This document shows, in pieces, positions 1-10,631 of a DNA stretch of 64,000 nt. The position numbers and the translations under genes are program-made. Position 1 is the first letter of the stretch. The number at the start of each line of letters is the position of its first letter. Under the pieces are notes generated by a model. It did not search any database and was not told where the DNA came from. It saw only the letters and a list, made by a program, of their open reading frames with translations. Source of the stretch: Neopestalotiopsis rosae (Eukaryota > Ascomycota > Sordariomycetes > Amphisphaeriales > Sporocadaceae); contig JALGAS010000007.1 of the NCBI GenBank assembly GCA_023078685.1, forward strand, positions 2,108,001-2,172,000. The letters are read 5' to 3'.

Positions 1-1767
1 GAGCAAGAGAAAGAGGTTTGATCAAGATATTCTCCCGAATTGATAGTATTCATGTCGAAAATCGCGAAAGAGAAAAATGGCAAACTCGCACACGTACTTG
101 CATTTTACCTACAGGTAGCGAGCTCACCTCACATCTAATCGCAGGGTAATCAGCTAGGTAGGCCTTAGCCGCTAGCCACAAGGCAGGTAACTGGGACCCC
201 CAGGCACGACAGATACAGTGGGCGCGCGTCCCGCTTCGCATGGTTAAGGTCACTTTGGAGAGACGCCGATCAGCAGCGAGTGCTGTGCGGATCTGTAGAT
301 GGTGCCATGGCCCGGCTTCCTGCCTGCTGCCCAATTGTCGAGGACAGGGTCTTGCTCGAAGGAGTGGCAGAGCGGTTCGAGGTAAAGCCATTGTAAGTGG
401 ACAGATCCAAGAAGGACAAGACGTCGAAGCGCCCTCGACCGACCTGGGCGCTTAGAGAGTCCGCTGGGCAAAGGGTTCTGGCGCATGGTCATTGGTGTGA
501 GGGGAAAGCTCCAGCGTTTTGATAGGTGAGGTGGAGGTAGCAGGCGCCTTGGCCGCCCGCCTCAAGGAGGGGCAATGAGAAAATGGGGGCCCCTCTGTGA
601 GTTCCAGCCCAGCATTCAAGCTGTCGATCAGTTTGCTTTCAGATGTCAGTCCCGCCTTTCAGATTGATGTGGCTACACATATATATTGATTGCTTGTCCT
701 CTTCGAGATCTGGCAGTAAGGCCGAATGGATGACTATAGAACTAGGTTGGACTACAATTCGGGATAGTCGTATAAGGCATACGGATAAGTCTATACATAC
801 TAGGTACTTGAGGTTGCATATACCCCGACTTGCGGCATAATATTCCTTTCGCACTGCGCAATTGAATGAATAAATCCAAAGGCATTGTATAGCTTCGATC
901 TACCCATCTGCATAACAGTGAAGGTGCTTGCTCGGTTTTAGTATAGTCAAGCAAGGGTATGGTTCCGTGAATAATTACACCAGGACATAGAAAAGTCCGG
1001 AACGCCTCATTGGCCCAAAAGCAAGCAGATGAAGATACTAGAAACATGTGATCGTGGCGCTTTGGTTTCCTATCGGTGCATCTATCGGCACGTCTCGTAC
1101 ATCACAGGAGCGTACCGGTACAAGCACATTGATAACATTCAGCTGGGTATACATTCATGTGGACACCCTATCAGAAAAAGCCATATGCATGATGTCAGAG
1201 CTGAAAAACGCCATATGGAGCAAACAAATGGAGCAAACAAAGTAAAAAAATGTGCCATTATATGACCGTCCCTTTTGATATAGTCAGAATCCCCCCACGC
1301 TTGAATGCACCTTTTGCATCTTAGCGCCCCCGAAAAGTGATGTGAGCAATTGTCCAATAACTCCTCGTTAATATAAGTCCTCCCATTTCCCAGCCCTAGT
1401 CATAAAAATTCCAAGTTCCCTGGGTATCATATAAGGTATATATAAATTCCAGCCAATTCCGCAATGCCCCCGATACTAGCCACGCGTGGCTCCAGGCGCA
1501 TGAAAGGGTATATATGAGCCTCCTGTCGGCTCGTGTTTTTTCTGTTTTTAGGTGGCAGTTCCGAGACTGCCTCCAGATAAAATGGAATCGCATTGGCGCT
1601 TTCAAAAAGAGTGACAGTCGAGGCTCGCAGGTCCTCGCTTTGCGTCATTGTTCGTTATAAGTCGATCTGGTTCCCCGACGACCGCGGATTGTGCCGATTT
1701 CAGCCGTCCGTATAATGGGACCATGCAGTCCATACTGCAAACAATTTTTTAGGACATTAGTCCCAGC
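1..1767. other. Gene-free stretch, left edge
   Basis: No open reading frame here has recognisable protein content; the short ORFs overlap in several frames and show no family motifs. The stretch lies on the 3' side of the minus-strand methyltransferase. It holds an exact 13-bp tandem duplication (1215-1240) and a TATA-like run near 1434-1443 with no gene behind it. Confidence 0.6.
1215..1240. repeat. 13-bp exact tandem duplication
   Basis: The 13-mer atggagcaaacaa occurs twice in direct succession. Only two copies are present, consistent with replication slippage; no function is implied. Confidence 0.85.
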
Positions 1768-2799
1768 TCACTGGTGAGGCTCAGTCATGGTTGTCGTAAA
1801 GGTTGATGATCTGCTGAGACTGATGGAAGAAAATCCTCTGCCGCTCGATGTGGTGTACGACGATTCTGAGTCGCCGATATACGCCGTCGACGGCCTCTCT
1901 GGCATGTCACGGTTCTCATCTGAGAAACTGAGCAGGATCACTCTGCCGAGGTTGCGATACGCCGGCAGCAGCTTGAGCAGCTTCGTCTTGAACTCGCCAA
2001 ACCACGGCGGCATGTCGTCCGAGTATCTCATCTCGTCCTTGACTCGCAGGTTGGGGTGAATCTTGGCCACGGATCGCGGGTCGTCGACCGGCCAGAGTAT
2101 CTTCATGCCCGAGTTCTTCTGCGCCTTGGCCATCTTCATGTTGATGAGGGTGGCGCACATGGACCCGAGAACGTCAAAGGCAATCTGGCCCTGCGTAAAG
2201 TGGTCCGCGACGGTGTAAAAGATGCCCTTGGCAATCTCGGGCTTGAGATAAAACATGTTGCTCTCGGCCACGATGAGCGTGGGGCGGTCCTTGGGGAAGG
2301 CGTAGATCCACGAGGTGTCATCGTCGGAGATATCCACGGCTGTCGTCCGGTAGTCGCCAGTGGGTGGTGAAATGACCCGCCGCCTAAACTCCATGACTTC
2401 TGGGTGATCTACGTCGAACCACCGGACGCTGGCGGGAGGCTGAAGTCGCAAATTCCTCGTGTCCAGACCACAGCTCAGGTTCACCACGGTACATGTTGGG
2501 TTCTCCGAGATGAAGTTTGTCACCCACCAGTCGATCTTTTTGGCACGCAGACACCAGAATTTGACATAGCGAAGGTCATTACCCATGGTGTCGACGACAC
2601 CTAGTGGGATCTTGTTGATGAGTTGTTTGGCGTAAATGTCACCGAGAATGGACTCGGGATCATCGGCATCTACGGCTCGAAAGTACAACAGGGTCTGTTG
2701 TGCCTCGGTGACGAATTTTGGAGGAGTATTGAGCTTCCGCTCGGCCGTCCTCATGCTCGAGGAGCCCGAGGACGATGCAATGGACCTCGCCGTCGACAT
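1768..2799 (-). CDS. LCM-family SAM-dependent O-methyltransferase
   Basis: Intronless gene for 343 aa. The protein looks like the leucine carboxyl methyltransferase (PPM1/LCMT, Tcmp-type) family, which moves a methyl group from S-adenosylmethionine to a carboxyl or hydroxyl oxygen. The SAM-binding motif is VVNLSCGLDTR (about residues 105-115), followed by the family's acidic loop WFDVDHPEV (127-135) and a region around residues 165-185 with IVAESNMFYL. The usual motif I in this family is NLGxGLDTR; here the first Gly is Ser. Both ends are Ser-rich (residues 1-15 and the last 35) and probably disordered. The start at 2799 is the first ATG in frame; Met16 is an alternative. Many fungal members are secondary-metabolism or unknown-substrate enzymes rather than the PP2A methyltransferase, and no biosynthetic neighbour is present to suggest the substrate. 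Family assignment is firm, substrate unknown. Confidence 0.88.
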   Translation of the reverse strand: MSTARSIASSSGSSSMRTAERKLNTPPKFVTEAQQTLLYFRAVDADDPESILGDIYAKQLINKIPLGVVDTMGNDLRYVKFWCLRAKKIDWWVTNFISENPTCTVVNLSCGLDTRNLRLQPPASVRWFDVDHPEVMEFRRRVISPPTGDYRTTAVDISDDDTSWIYAFPKDRPTLIVAESNMFYLKPEIAKGIFYTVADHFTQGQIAFDVLGSMCATLINMKMAKAQKNSGMKILWPVDDPRSVAKIHPNLRVKDEMRYSDDMPPWFGEFKTKLLKLLPAYRNLGRVILLSFSDENRDMPERPSTAYIGDSESSYTTSSGRGFSSISLSRSSTFTTTMTEPHQ

Positions 2800-3080
2800 T
2801 TTTGCTATTGTTGCTGCTTCTGCGTTACGACGAGAAACATGTATTATGAAGGACCGGACCGGCCAAAAAAAGGAAAAAGAGAGTCAAGGGAATGGGTGTG
2901 GAAAGGCGAGATTGTTTATTCCCACAACGCCTCAGAATTACAGAAGTCGAACGTCTGAGGGGTTTAAGGCGGGCTGTTGCATATATCGGATGGCAGGGGT
3001 AGCGCTGCGTCGCGTACTGGACATCCTGGGACATGGTCCCCGAGGCAGGTCAGTCGGGTCTGGTCTCGACTTTTCCGGCT

Positions 3081-3110
3081 CACGTTAGGGAACGTTAGGA
3101 AACGTTAGGG
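3081..3110 (+). repeat. Three 10-bp tandem units with TTAGG core
   Basis: Three adjacent 10-mers of the form (a/c)acgttagg(g/a) occur in phase. The core resembles the fungal telomere hexamer TTAGGG, but the 10-bp period and only three copies make it at most a telomere-like interstitial motif or a protein-binding array. Confidence 0.7.
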
Positions 3111-5202
3111 ACACCCGTTTAGAGTGAGATCATCGCCGCGGACCATGGAAAACGCTGAAGTGGATGGAATCATTCTGTAAAGAATAATCTATTCAACCAC
3201 CCGCTATCTGAGATGAGACGACTAGTACGAACTCAAATGACGGTAGTGATCTATTAGCGCAGCAATACACCAAGAAACCCAAGGAACGGAGTGGTCGGCT
3301 TCGTCGGTTTCCCATTCCCCGGACCCATTTGCCTAGATAGTGCACAGGTAGAATGTAAACATTGCTGGCATCATGACTACCGTTATGTATGGAACAAAGA
3401 CTCATAATGCTGGCAAGACTGCTTTGGTCTGCTGCAGTCTAGGTTGCTTGGGGAGGATGCATTGAATGATCCACCTCTGCGCTGCCCATTTTTGGCTGTC
3501 TAGAAAGGGGAATGACGGACTCAAGATTTCAAGAGGGAGGGAATGATGACTGCCCAAAAGTCCAAAGTACGGGTACGGTTCATGACTATGTTGTCTAGTG
3601 TTCCTATTTTGCCTTGGCGCTCCTTCGACTGGTTTGGCTCTCTTCCTAATATGATGTGAATCGAGTCATGTTCTGCGCAATTGGACCAATTAGTATATAA
3701 TTTCGAGGCGTATTCAAATTTCAATTGAACAATTGAACAAGATCTATTTTCATGTGAATTGGCCACTGTCCCATCAGCCCTTGATCTTGATCCGCTCCAC
3801 GGGTTCGCAGGCTTGTGCCAACTTGCTACCCAATGGCCGATCGTTACCAAGCATCCGGGATTTTGACAGGCTCAGCACGAGCAGCTGCGAGGCCAATACC
3901 CACGATAGCCCACGATAGCCGACACGTATGTGCAACATCGGCCCACCAGGCGGTGGTGCCAAGTGCACGCTTGGGATGATTTTCGTGTCCAGGCATGCCA
4001 GGGCCCAGCAAGCCCAGGGCCCAGGGGATTGAATCAGAATAAAACACAAGGGAAAGAGAGCTGACCGAGAACTTTTTGCACAAAAGTGCCATATCAATCA
4101 CTCACTGATCCAGGGGGATCCGACTTCACCCATCATTACTCTGGCCCACCGTTGCCAGGGGATGTCGTGGCCGGGAGCCCGGAGTGAGATACCCGAATGG
4201 GGAATCCAGTGCACGGTTTTCAATTCAATCCAGGGTTGTTCTTCGCGTTCCACGGTTCCTCGCGACGGGACGGGCAACGACCAAGACGGCAACCACTCAC
4301 AATGGCTGTTGGTGTTTCTGCAACAGAGAAAATCTGCAATGCGAAATGAGAGCTGACGAACCACTGAACTTGGCCCATTTTCCGGTCTTCCGCGCCCGAT
4401 GTCCGATTTGTCTTTTGTCTTTTATTTTTTTCCCTTCTCGTTGGTGTGGGACGGGAGATGCTAGTGGACCCTTTTTCTTTTTCCCTCGTGTAGTGTAACG
4501 TGTGTCTTTTCTATTTTCTTTCAGCTCTTGAAGCCGACATGCCGTTTTGGCCGTACTAGGCATGTATGTAACCTTAGTGAGTGCATCATGCAGAGAACAA
4601 GTGTAAACGGTAGGTAATTGATATTTAACGAATTGAAGTGGTCGCGGAAATGCTTCCGTGTTGAATCCATACTTACTATGTGCGCCTATCTAACTACCGA
4701 TGCAATAAGCTGCTACTGTCAAAAAAGGGACCCAAACCTTTTATCCAAAAGAGACCGAAGTTTGCGAAGCTGTCACAACGAATGGTCGAGAAAGAAAAAA
4801 AAGAATCCCGTACCCATGTTATCTCTGGCTGCATCTGGGCGGGTTTGTTGGCGGGATTGATACCTCCGCTGTTGATATCGTAACAAGATTATGGGTGAAT
4901 TGCCTCTTGGCTATCTCCAAAGTGTGGACACGCCCAGGACTTGTTGACCAGGAAAATTGAAGAAATACCAAAGTCCAGACCATGACGAGAAAGCGGCGCA
5001 GTTTTGTATCACTCCGTTATTCCGTGTCGCTACAACTGATCTGATATCTTCTTTTCCCATTCCCGTCCGTCCCTACTCCCTCCCCCTCCCGACTCACCCT
5101 CGCTCGCTCGCTTCTTCTCACCCTACCTTATTGTTATTACCTGTGGCCCTTCCACCCATCCCCCAATCCACCAAAAGAGTGTTTTCCACCTACGTACCCA
5201 GG

Positions 5203-5226
5203 CCCGACCCAGACCCGGACCCAGAT
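5203..5226. repeat. Imperfect CCxGAC hexamer repeat
   Basis: Four successive hexamers (cccgac, ccagac, ccggac, ccagat) lie in the pyrimidine-rich region upstream of the hydrolase gene. They look like slippage-derived simple repeat. Confidence 0.6.
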
Positions 5227-5786
5227 CCTCGGCCTCGGCTTCGTCCATGGCTAGTTAGCGGCTCAAAGACTTACCATGACAGGTTATGCGCTAGCGTCCA
5301 CTGTTACACATTTACACTCTCCCGCTGCAGGGAAACCTGGCGAAGGCCGATGCAGTCGGCCAGTTTTCTCTCCAAGATTTACTCAATCCGACCTAACCTC
5401 GATGCAGTATCATGAAGTGGCCGCACGCACCGGCAGTGTAGTGTGTCGGCCTGGTCGGGCGGTCTCGCTACACACTACTACTATGTATTGCAGAATTTAC
5501 AGAATTCTACCCAATTCGTAGCGCATCGCATTGGATCGCTCGCTTCCCACACCCCACGATCGTGGACCGTGGAACCGTTTTGAGGCTCTTTTGTCACTCG
5601 TTTTCCTCACCCGTCGTTACCGTCCGTTGCCCAGTCCCCAGCGAGCTCCAGGGCCGTCTGCTTAGCCTTTTGCCGGTAGGGAACCCCTCCCACTGGACCA
5701 CTGGACCGCACCCAGACCAGCGCCTCAGCATGACAAAAACGACCCTGACCCGCGTTGAAACTTCAGGCGGGGGGTGGATGATGTGA

Positions 5787-5803
5787 ATGTATGTATGTAT
5801 GTA
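5787..5803. repeat. ATGT microsatellite
   Basis: Four tandem ATGT units followed by one base of a fifth. It is non-coding and lies about 440 bp upstream of the hydrolase start. Confidence 0.8.
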
Positions 5804-6239
5804 CTGTACCGTACGTGATGAAGCATGTGCTGCTACTACTGCTACTACGACTACTTGCTCATCCCGTTGGAATGTGGATGCGTCTAGAGCTGTGGGCTCT
5901 ATTGGTCGAAAACCCCCTGGGCAGTCACCATCTGGGGTCGCTTCTGAGGTATTCATGGCTGCGGCAGATGAGCATTTTCAGCATTGAGCAGCAGGCAATC
6001 TTGTTCCCCAGGGTGTCGCCGAGCTGATCGTCCATTGTTTCTACTTTCTTTCCATAAAGAGGTATACGGTCCTGCTGCTGCTGCCAGTGTGCCTGCCTGC
6101 CTATAATAATATATGATTTTTACCCGCCACTGTTCTTGCAACCTCGTCCTCACTATCGTGCCCGACCAAATTCTCGATACATATTGGACTCAACTACTAG
6201 CCAGCGTCACTCGCTTATTATATCAAATAGTATCTCACC

Positions 6240-7382
6240 ATGGCTCAGGTCGGCGGAAACTACGACCCCAAGTTCCAGGGCGTCCGGGATGCCTTTGAGA
6301 AGCACATCAAGTCCGCCGAGGAGAACGGCGCCTCTCTGTCCATCAACCTCGACGGCCAGGATGTCCTCAGCATATACGGAGGTTACGCAGACACGGCCCG
6401 CACGCAGCCATGGAAGGAGAACACCATTGTCAACATGTTCTCCTGCACCAAGATCGTCTCGGCTCTGGCCATGCTGAAGCTCGTGGACCAGGGCCGCGTC
6501 TCGGTCAACGACAAGGTCGCCAAGTACTGGCCCGAGTTCGCCGCCAACGGCAAGGAGAACATTGAGATCCGCCACATCCTCGCCCACAGCTCTGGAGTCG
6601 CCGGCTGGGAGAAGCCTCTGACGATGGACGGCCTCGTCGATCTCGAGCAGAGGACAAAGGACCTGGCAGAGCAGGCACCCTTCTGGGAGCCCGGCACCAT
6701 GTCCGGCTACCACTGCTGGGTATATGGCCACCTGATCGGCGAGGTAGTCCGCCGCATCACCGGCTCGAGCCTCAAGGAGTTCGTCGCCAAGGAGCTGGCC
6801 GAGCCCTACGGCGCCGACATTCAGATTGGATGCAAGGAGGAGGACTGGAGCCGAACCGCCGAGCTGACGCCGCCGCCGGCCCTCAACGTCGGCCCCATGC
6901 CCGAGAACTCGATCCCCGTCAAGATCCTCAACCCCTTCCCCGACGCCCTCTTTGCCCACACCCCGGCCTGGAGGCGCGCCGAGATTGGCGCCGCCAACGG
7001 CCACGGAAACGCCCAGGGCTGCGCCCGCCTGTTCTCCAACGTGACGCTCGCCGGCAACGGCGGCAAGCTCCTGTCCAAGGACACCGTCGACACCATATTC
7101 CAGGAGCAGACCCGCGGCGTCGACGGCTTCAACGGCCTCTACATTCGCTGGGGCATCGGACTGGGACTGCGCGGCGACGGCGAGACGTCGCTCGATGAGT
7201 TCCTGCCGCCGGGACGCATCTGCTTCTGGGGAGGCTGGGGCGGATCGCTCTGCGTCATGGATCTCGACCGCAAGATCACCATTTGCTACGTGATGAACAA
7301 GATGCGGCTCGAGGCCCCGGTGACGCCGCTCGTCAAGGAATACATCAAGGAGGCATACAAGAGCATTGGTGTCGAGTGGTAA
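6240..7382 (+). CDS. Beta-lactamase-fold serine hydrolase (EstB-like)
   Basis: Intronless gene for 380 aa of the PF00144 beta-lactamase/esterase family. The nucleophile motif S-x-x-K is SCTK at residues 68-71, where the Ser would be acylated and the Lys is the general base. The second-motif Tyr is at about 157 (GYHCW), and the family's C-terminal Gly/Trp loop is GGWGGS, in place of the KTG box of true beta-lactamases. In fungi this fold mostly serves esterases, transesterases or peptidase-like enzymes acting on small molecules, so antibiotic hydrolysis should not be assumed. There is no signal peptide, so a cytosolic location is inferred. The start sits in a strong context (caccATGgc). G/C-rich third positions mark it as well expressed and explain the long antisense frame over the same region. 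Confidence 0.93.
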   Translation: MAQVGGNYDPKFQGVRDAFEKHIKSAEENGASLSINLDGQDVLSIYGGYADTARTQPWKENTIVNMFSCTKIVSALAMLKLVDQGRVSVNDKVAKYWPEFAANGKENIEIRHILAHSSGVAGWEKPLTMDGLVDLEQRTKDLAEQAPFWEPGTMSGYHCWVYGHLIGEVVRRITGSSLKEFVAKELAEPYGADIQIGCKEEDWSRTAELTPPPALNVGPMPENSIPVKILNPFPDALFAHTPAWRRAEIGAANGHGNAQGCARLFSNVTLAGNGGKLLSKDTVDTIFQEQTRGVDGFNGLYIRWGIGLGLRGDGETSLDEFLPPGRICFWGGWGGSLCVMDLDRKITICYVMNKMRLEAPVTPLVKEYIKEAYKSIGVEW

Positions 7383-9333
7383 TGCGATATCTTGCAGTAC
7401 ATCTGTGAGAGTCATCCCACCTCCTGACCTCCAGACCTTGCCAGCTTCGTTTCGCTTCGTTTCGTGGCGTTGTGCTTAGTGGTGATTTCAACATGATACC
7501 TACAATGGCGTTGTCCGTGCTTGTGGTGGACAAAATTTCATCAAGACATCTTGATTAAAGGGGAAAAGAAATAAACAAATAAATAAATAATAGAAATCTC
7601 TGCATGATCGATGTCTTCTAATTGTGCTATCAACACGACCCACCGCTCGAAAACTATACAGAATCTTCCTTTGCTTATGCACCGGTATTTTCATGATTGC
7701 GCCTCCATGAACCACATCGAGAAGAGGGGTGATTGTTTTGAACCGCCCAAGTATTGTTACTTCTATCATTACATAGCTTCCTGGGTGCCATGTATGACTG
7801 TCTCGTGCGTGGCTCAAATCCGTACAACTCCTAATCTATTGAAGCAGAGAAATCAGGCGGTCAGCTTGGAGTATATTGTCTCCCCCATGCGTCCTGATGT
7901 TGGAAGATTCCTAAACCATCACTAAGAGCCTACAGCTTAAGAAGGGGCGCGATAAGTTGATCTTGGATCAGCAGAATCTTTCCCTCCTTAACGCGCCCGA
8001 ATGAGTCAAGATGATGAACTTTGTATTTGTTCGTCGCATTTGTAGCACTTTATTGTGAAGCCAATTCCTGTCGAGTGGGTAATACTGAACTACGTCGTTT
8101 GAGTTGAGTGGCGCCGGGGGGGGGCGAAAAACTCTGAGGGAGAGTGTGCATCCAAGTACAGTTAATTGGTTCTTGCCGAAAGCCACGGTGAACGTTGTTC
8201 AGTCAAGCATAGAGAACTTCCAATCTGAAGGTCGGAAACTTCCTAAGTGTTTGTTAGGAATTGGAAAGTCTCAATGATTCCCTTGACTTAGTGCTGGATT
8301 GAGCTGTCAATCTCACGTGTCCGAGCACTAGAAAAACGACCTTGAATTGCAACAACTACCTCCAGGAATATCGAGGTAGGGGAGTCGCCAGCGGTACACA
8401 CTGCCAATATCTCCCAGAAAAGCTAGTGTCTGAGCCTTGGGAAAGATTGGGAAATCTTGAAGTCATCGGAGCTTCTAGATGGAGTGCTGACATGACCAGA
8501 AATTCAGCCATGTTGGATTTGACGGTGACTATTCCCTGGCAACGATTCATTAGATCAAGGTCTATGGGCAGCCACTGAAGAATTATTGAAGAGAGACCTA
8601 TCGTAAAAGTATTGCAGATCTCAAAATCCAAGGCCTTCATGTCTAAATGTTCGCAATGGTCGTTTACATGTAGTATGGGAAAGGTGCGGCGAAGCCAATC
8701 AGCTCAAGGTCCCTCCTCAATGTGGAGATTGCTACTGCCTATTCGGTCGGTCTGAGTAGTATAAGATCCCCCTTCCACAGTAGAGATTACGGATCGAGAT
8801 ACAAACGAGCACAAAGTCAACAGCAATGACAAGTCTGCGGCATCTAGGTGCATAACGGTAGTGGGATCATAGAATGTCAGGCAATTATACCTTGTAGAGT
8901 AATGGCTAACGAATTTTCAGTCTTCACCCAGACCTAGTAAGGACATTGATTGTAGGCTCTCGCATGGTGCATATGGTTTGTCCTTGACAGTTATATCCAT
9001 TCGGGTGATTTCCATTATTGCAGAGTACGTAATCTGTTGCTAGGAATGTGATATATGACTCTAAAAATCAAACATCCTGCTCATGGCTCCCATTATTGAC
9101 CTAAGTAGATAGTTTTCGGAAGGCACGGACGGGTTGAGACATGGCGACGATGCCAAATCAACCCAAATACGTCATCGAAATTTATGCTTCAGCCCACTTA
9201 CACAGGAAGGAGCACACATGGGCAATACCATTGAAGCACAATTCCATTTTATTGCTGGTTCTAAATAGTGACAATCATGCCTCTAAGAGCATTAAAACCT
9301 TTTAGATCTTTTCACACAATAACTCCTCGAACC
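7383..9333. other. Intergenic region without recognisable gene
   Basis: The 3' flank of the hydrolase and the promoter side of the epimerase gene. It carries an AAAT microsatellite at 7577-7590 and a run of nine G at 8116-8124. Short ORFs (up to about 105 aa) have no family features. Confidence 0.6.
7577..7590. repeat. AAAT microsatellite
   Basis: Three AAAT units and a partial fourth in the 3' flank of the hydrolase gene. Confidence 0.75.
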
Positions 9334-10176
9334 ATGAAGATTGCCATTACTGGTGCCCGCGGCACCGTCGGCCGCGAAGTGGTGAAGCTGTGCGCAAAGG
9401 AAGGCCACCAAACGGTGCAAATCAACCGGACGGACCAGGAAAAGGACGACACGCCCAACACGGAGATGCGCACGGCCGACGCGGCCCAGAGCTACGACGA
9501 CACGGTCGCGGCGTTCCGGGGCTGCGACGCCGTCATCCATCTGGCCGCCGTGCCCGACCCCGTCGACAAGTCCGACGACTACGTCTTTGGCAACAATGTT
9601 GTCGCAGCCTTTAACGGTCTACGCGCCGCCGCGGAAAATGGCATCAAGCGCTTTTGCTATGCCAGCAGTGTCAATGCCATTGGTCTCGCCTACGCCAACC
9701 AACCTCTCCGGTTCCCCTATTTCCCTATAGACGAGGACTACCCGGTCAACCCGACGGATGCGTATGCTTTGGCCAAGGTTGAGGCCGAGACCGCGGCCAA
9801 GGCCTTCCCCAACTGGTTCCCCGGGATGAAGGTGGCCTGTCTGCGCATCCACGAGGTGGCGGGCCGTGAGGACGTTCGCCAGGAGCACAAGGAGAATTGG
9901 GAGGAGGCCGGCGTCAAGCAGCTCTGGAGTTGGGTCAGTCCCGTGGCCACAGCGCGGGCATGTCTGCTATCGGTGACCGAGGCCGACAAATTCGACGGTT
10001 GTGAAATCTTTAATATTCTGGCACCGGACACGACGCAGTCTACCCCTTCCAGGGACTTGGCGGCCAAATACTATCCTGATGCAAAGCTCCGGGCAGACAT
10101 GAGTTCGAACCGGGCATTCTGGACGACAGACAAGGCGGAGAGGATCCTAGGGTGGAAGCATCATGAGAAAGAGTAG
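9334..10176 (+). CDS. NAD(P)-dependent epimerase/dehydratase (extended SDR)
   Basis: Intronless gene for 280 aa. It starts with the Rossmann dinucleotide-binding motif GARGTVG (residues 7-13), continues with a DAVIHLAA segment typical of extended short-chain dehydrogenases, then SSVNAIG carrying the catalytic Ser region and the Y-x-x-x-K catalytic pair in DAYALAK. This supports a nucleotide-sugar epimerase/dehydratase or related NAD(P)-dependent oxidoreductase; the substrate cannot be read from sequence. I chose the ATG at 9334 because the Rossmann strand begins directly after it and its context (gaaccATG) is good. An in-frame ATG at 9277 would add 19 residues (MPLRALKPFRSF and so on) that are basic, hydroxylated and free of acidic residues, resembling a mitochondrial presequence. 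The gene converges on SWC4. Confidence 0.88.
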   Translation: MKIAITGARGTVGREVVKLCAKEGHQTVQINRTDQEKDDTPNTEMRTADAAQSYDDTVAAFRGCDAVIHLAAVPDPVDKSDDYVFGNNVVAAFNGLRAAAENGIKRFCYASSVNAIGLAYANQPLRFPYFPIDEDYPVNPTDAYALAKVEAETAAKAFPNWFPGMKVACLRIHEVAGREDVRQEHKENWEEAGVKQLWSWVSPVATARACLLSVTEADKFDGCEIFNILAPDTTQSTPSRDLAAKYYPDAKLRADMSSNRAFWTTDKAERILGWKHHEKE

Positions 10177-10631
10177 AGATCAATTGGACGATATTCATGT
10201 ACAAAGTAATGTCCCATACTTTTTCCAGCACATCAATTCTGCTATTTTGATGTTGTATCGTAGAAGAGTCTCTCGATATCTACTCTCAGAGTCTGAAGCG
10301 ATATTTGTAATTATAGATATGGTGCGAAGTGCATGCAAACACTTGGTACCATTCGTCACTGATCAAGGCACGAGACAACAGTGGGAAGATGATATAGAGT
10401 GGGAAGAGAAATCGATTATCAACGCTTGCCTTTCTTATGGGTGTAATCGTCATCAAGTACTCTAACATGAATGGGAACAAGACGCGACTCATTCCGAGAC
10501 ACCCATTGTGTGTTTCCCCAACCCTCGTATCCACGGGCAGTCCGTGAATAGAAAATCCTACAAATTAGGTACAATTACAACGCTGCTAAGACGAATGGGC
10601 ATCATATTTGGCAGCAAGTACTAGAAGTTCT
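10177..10631. other. Convergent 3' spacer
   Basis: Holds the 3' ends of the epimerase and SWC4 genes, which converge here. No gene is seen. Confidence 0.6.

Larger units (their letters stand above)
2800..6239. other. 3.4-kb divergent intergenic region
   Basis: This lies between the divergent methyltransferase (-) and beta-lactamase-fold (+) genes and must hold both promoters. No credible ORF is seen; the 152-aa frame at 4957-5415 is Pro-rich low-complexity translation of a CT-rich tract. It contains three tandem 10-bp units with a TTAGG core (3081-3110), an imperfect hexanucleotide repeat (5203-5226) and an ATGT microsatellite (5787-5803). Confidence 0.55.

Noticed and set aside
4957..5415. 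152-aa frame with repeated Asp-Pro
   Set aside because: Translation of a CT-rich region and hexamer repeat upstream of the hydrolase; no coding features.
6207..7415. 402-aa frame antisense to the beta-lactamase-fold gene
   Set aside because: It is a shadow of a GC-rich gene: Val/Ala/Gly/Leu-rich translation without family motifs, while the opposite strand has full catalytic motifs.
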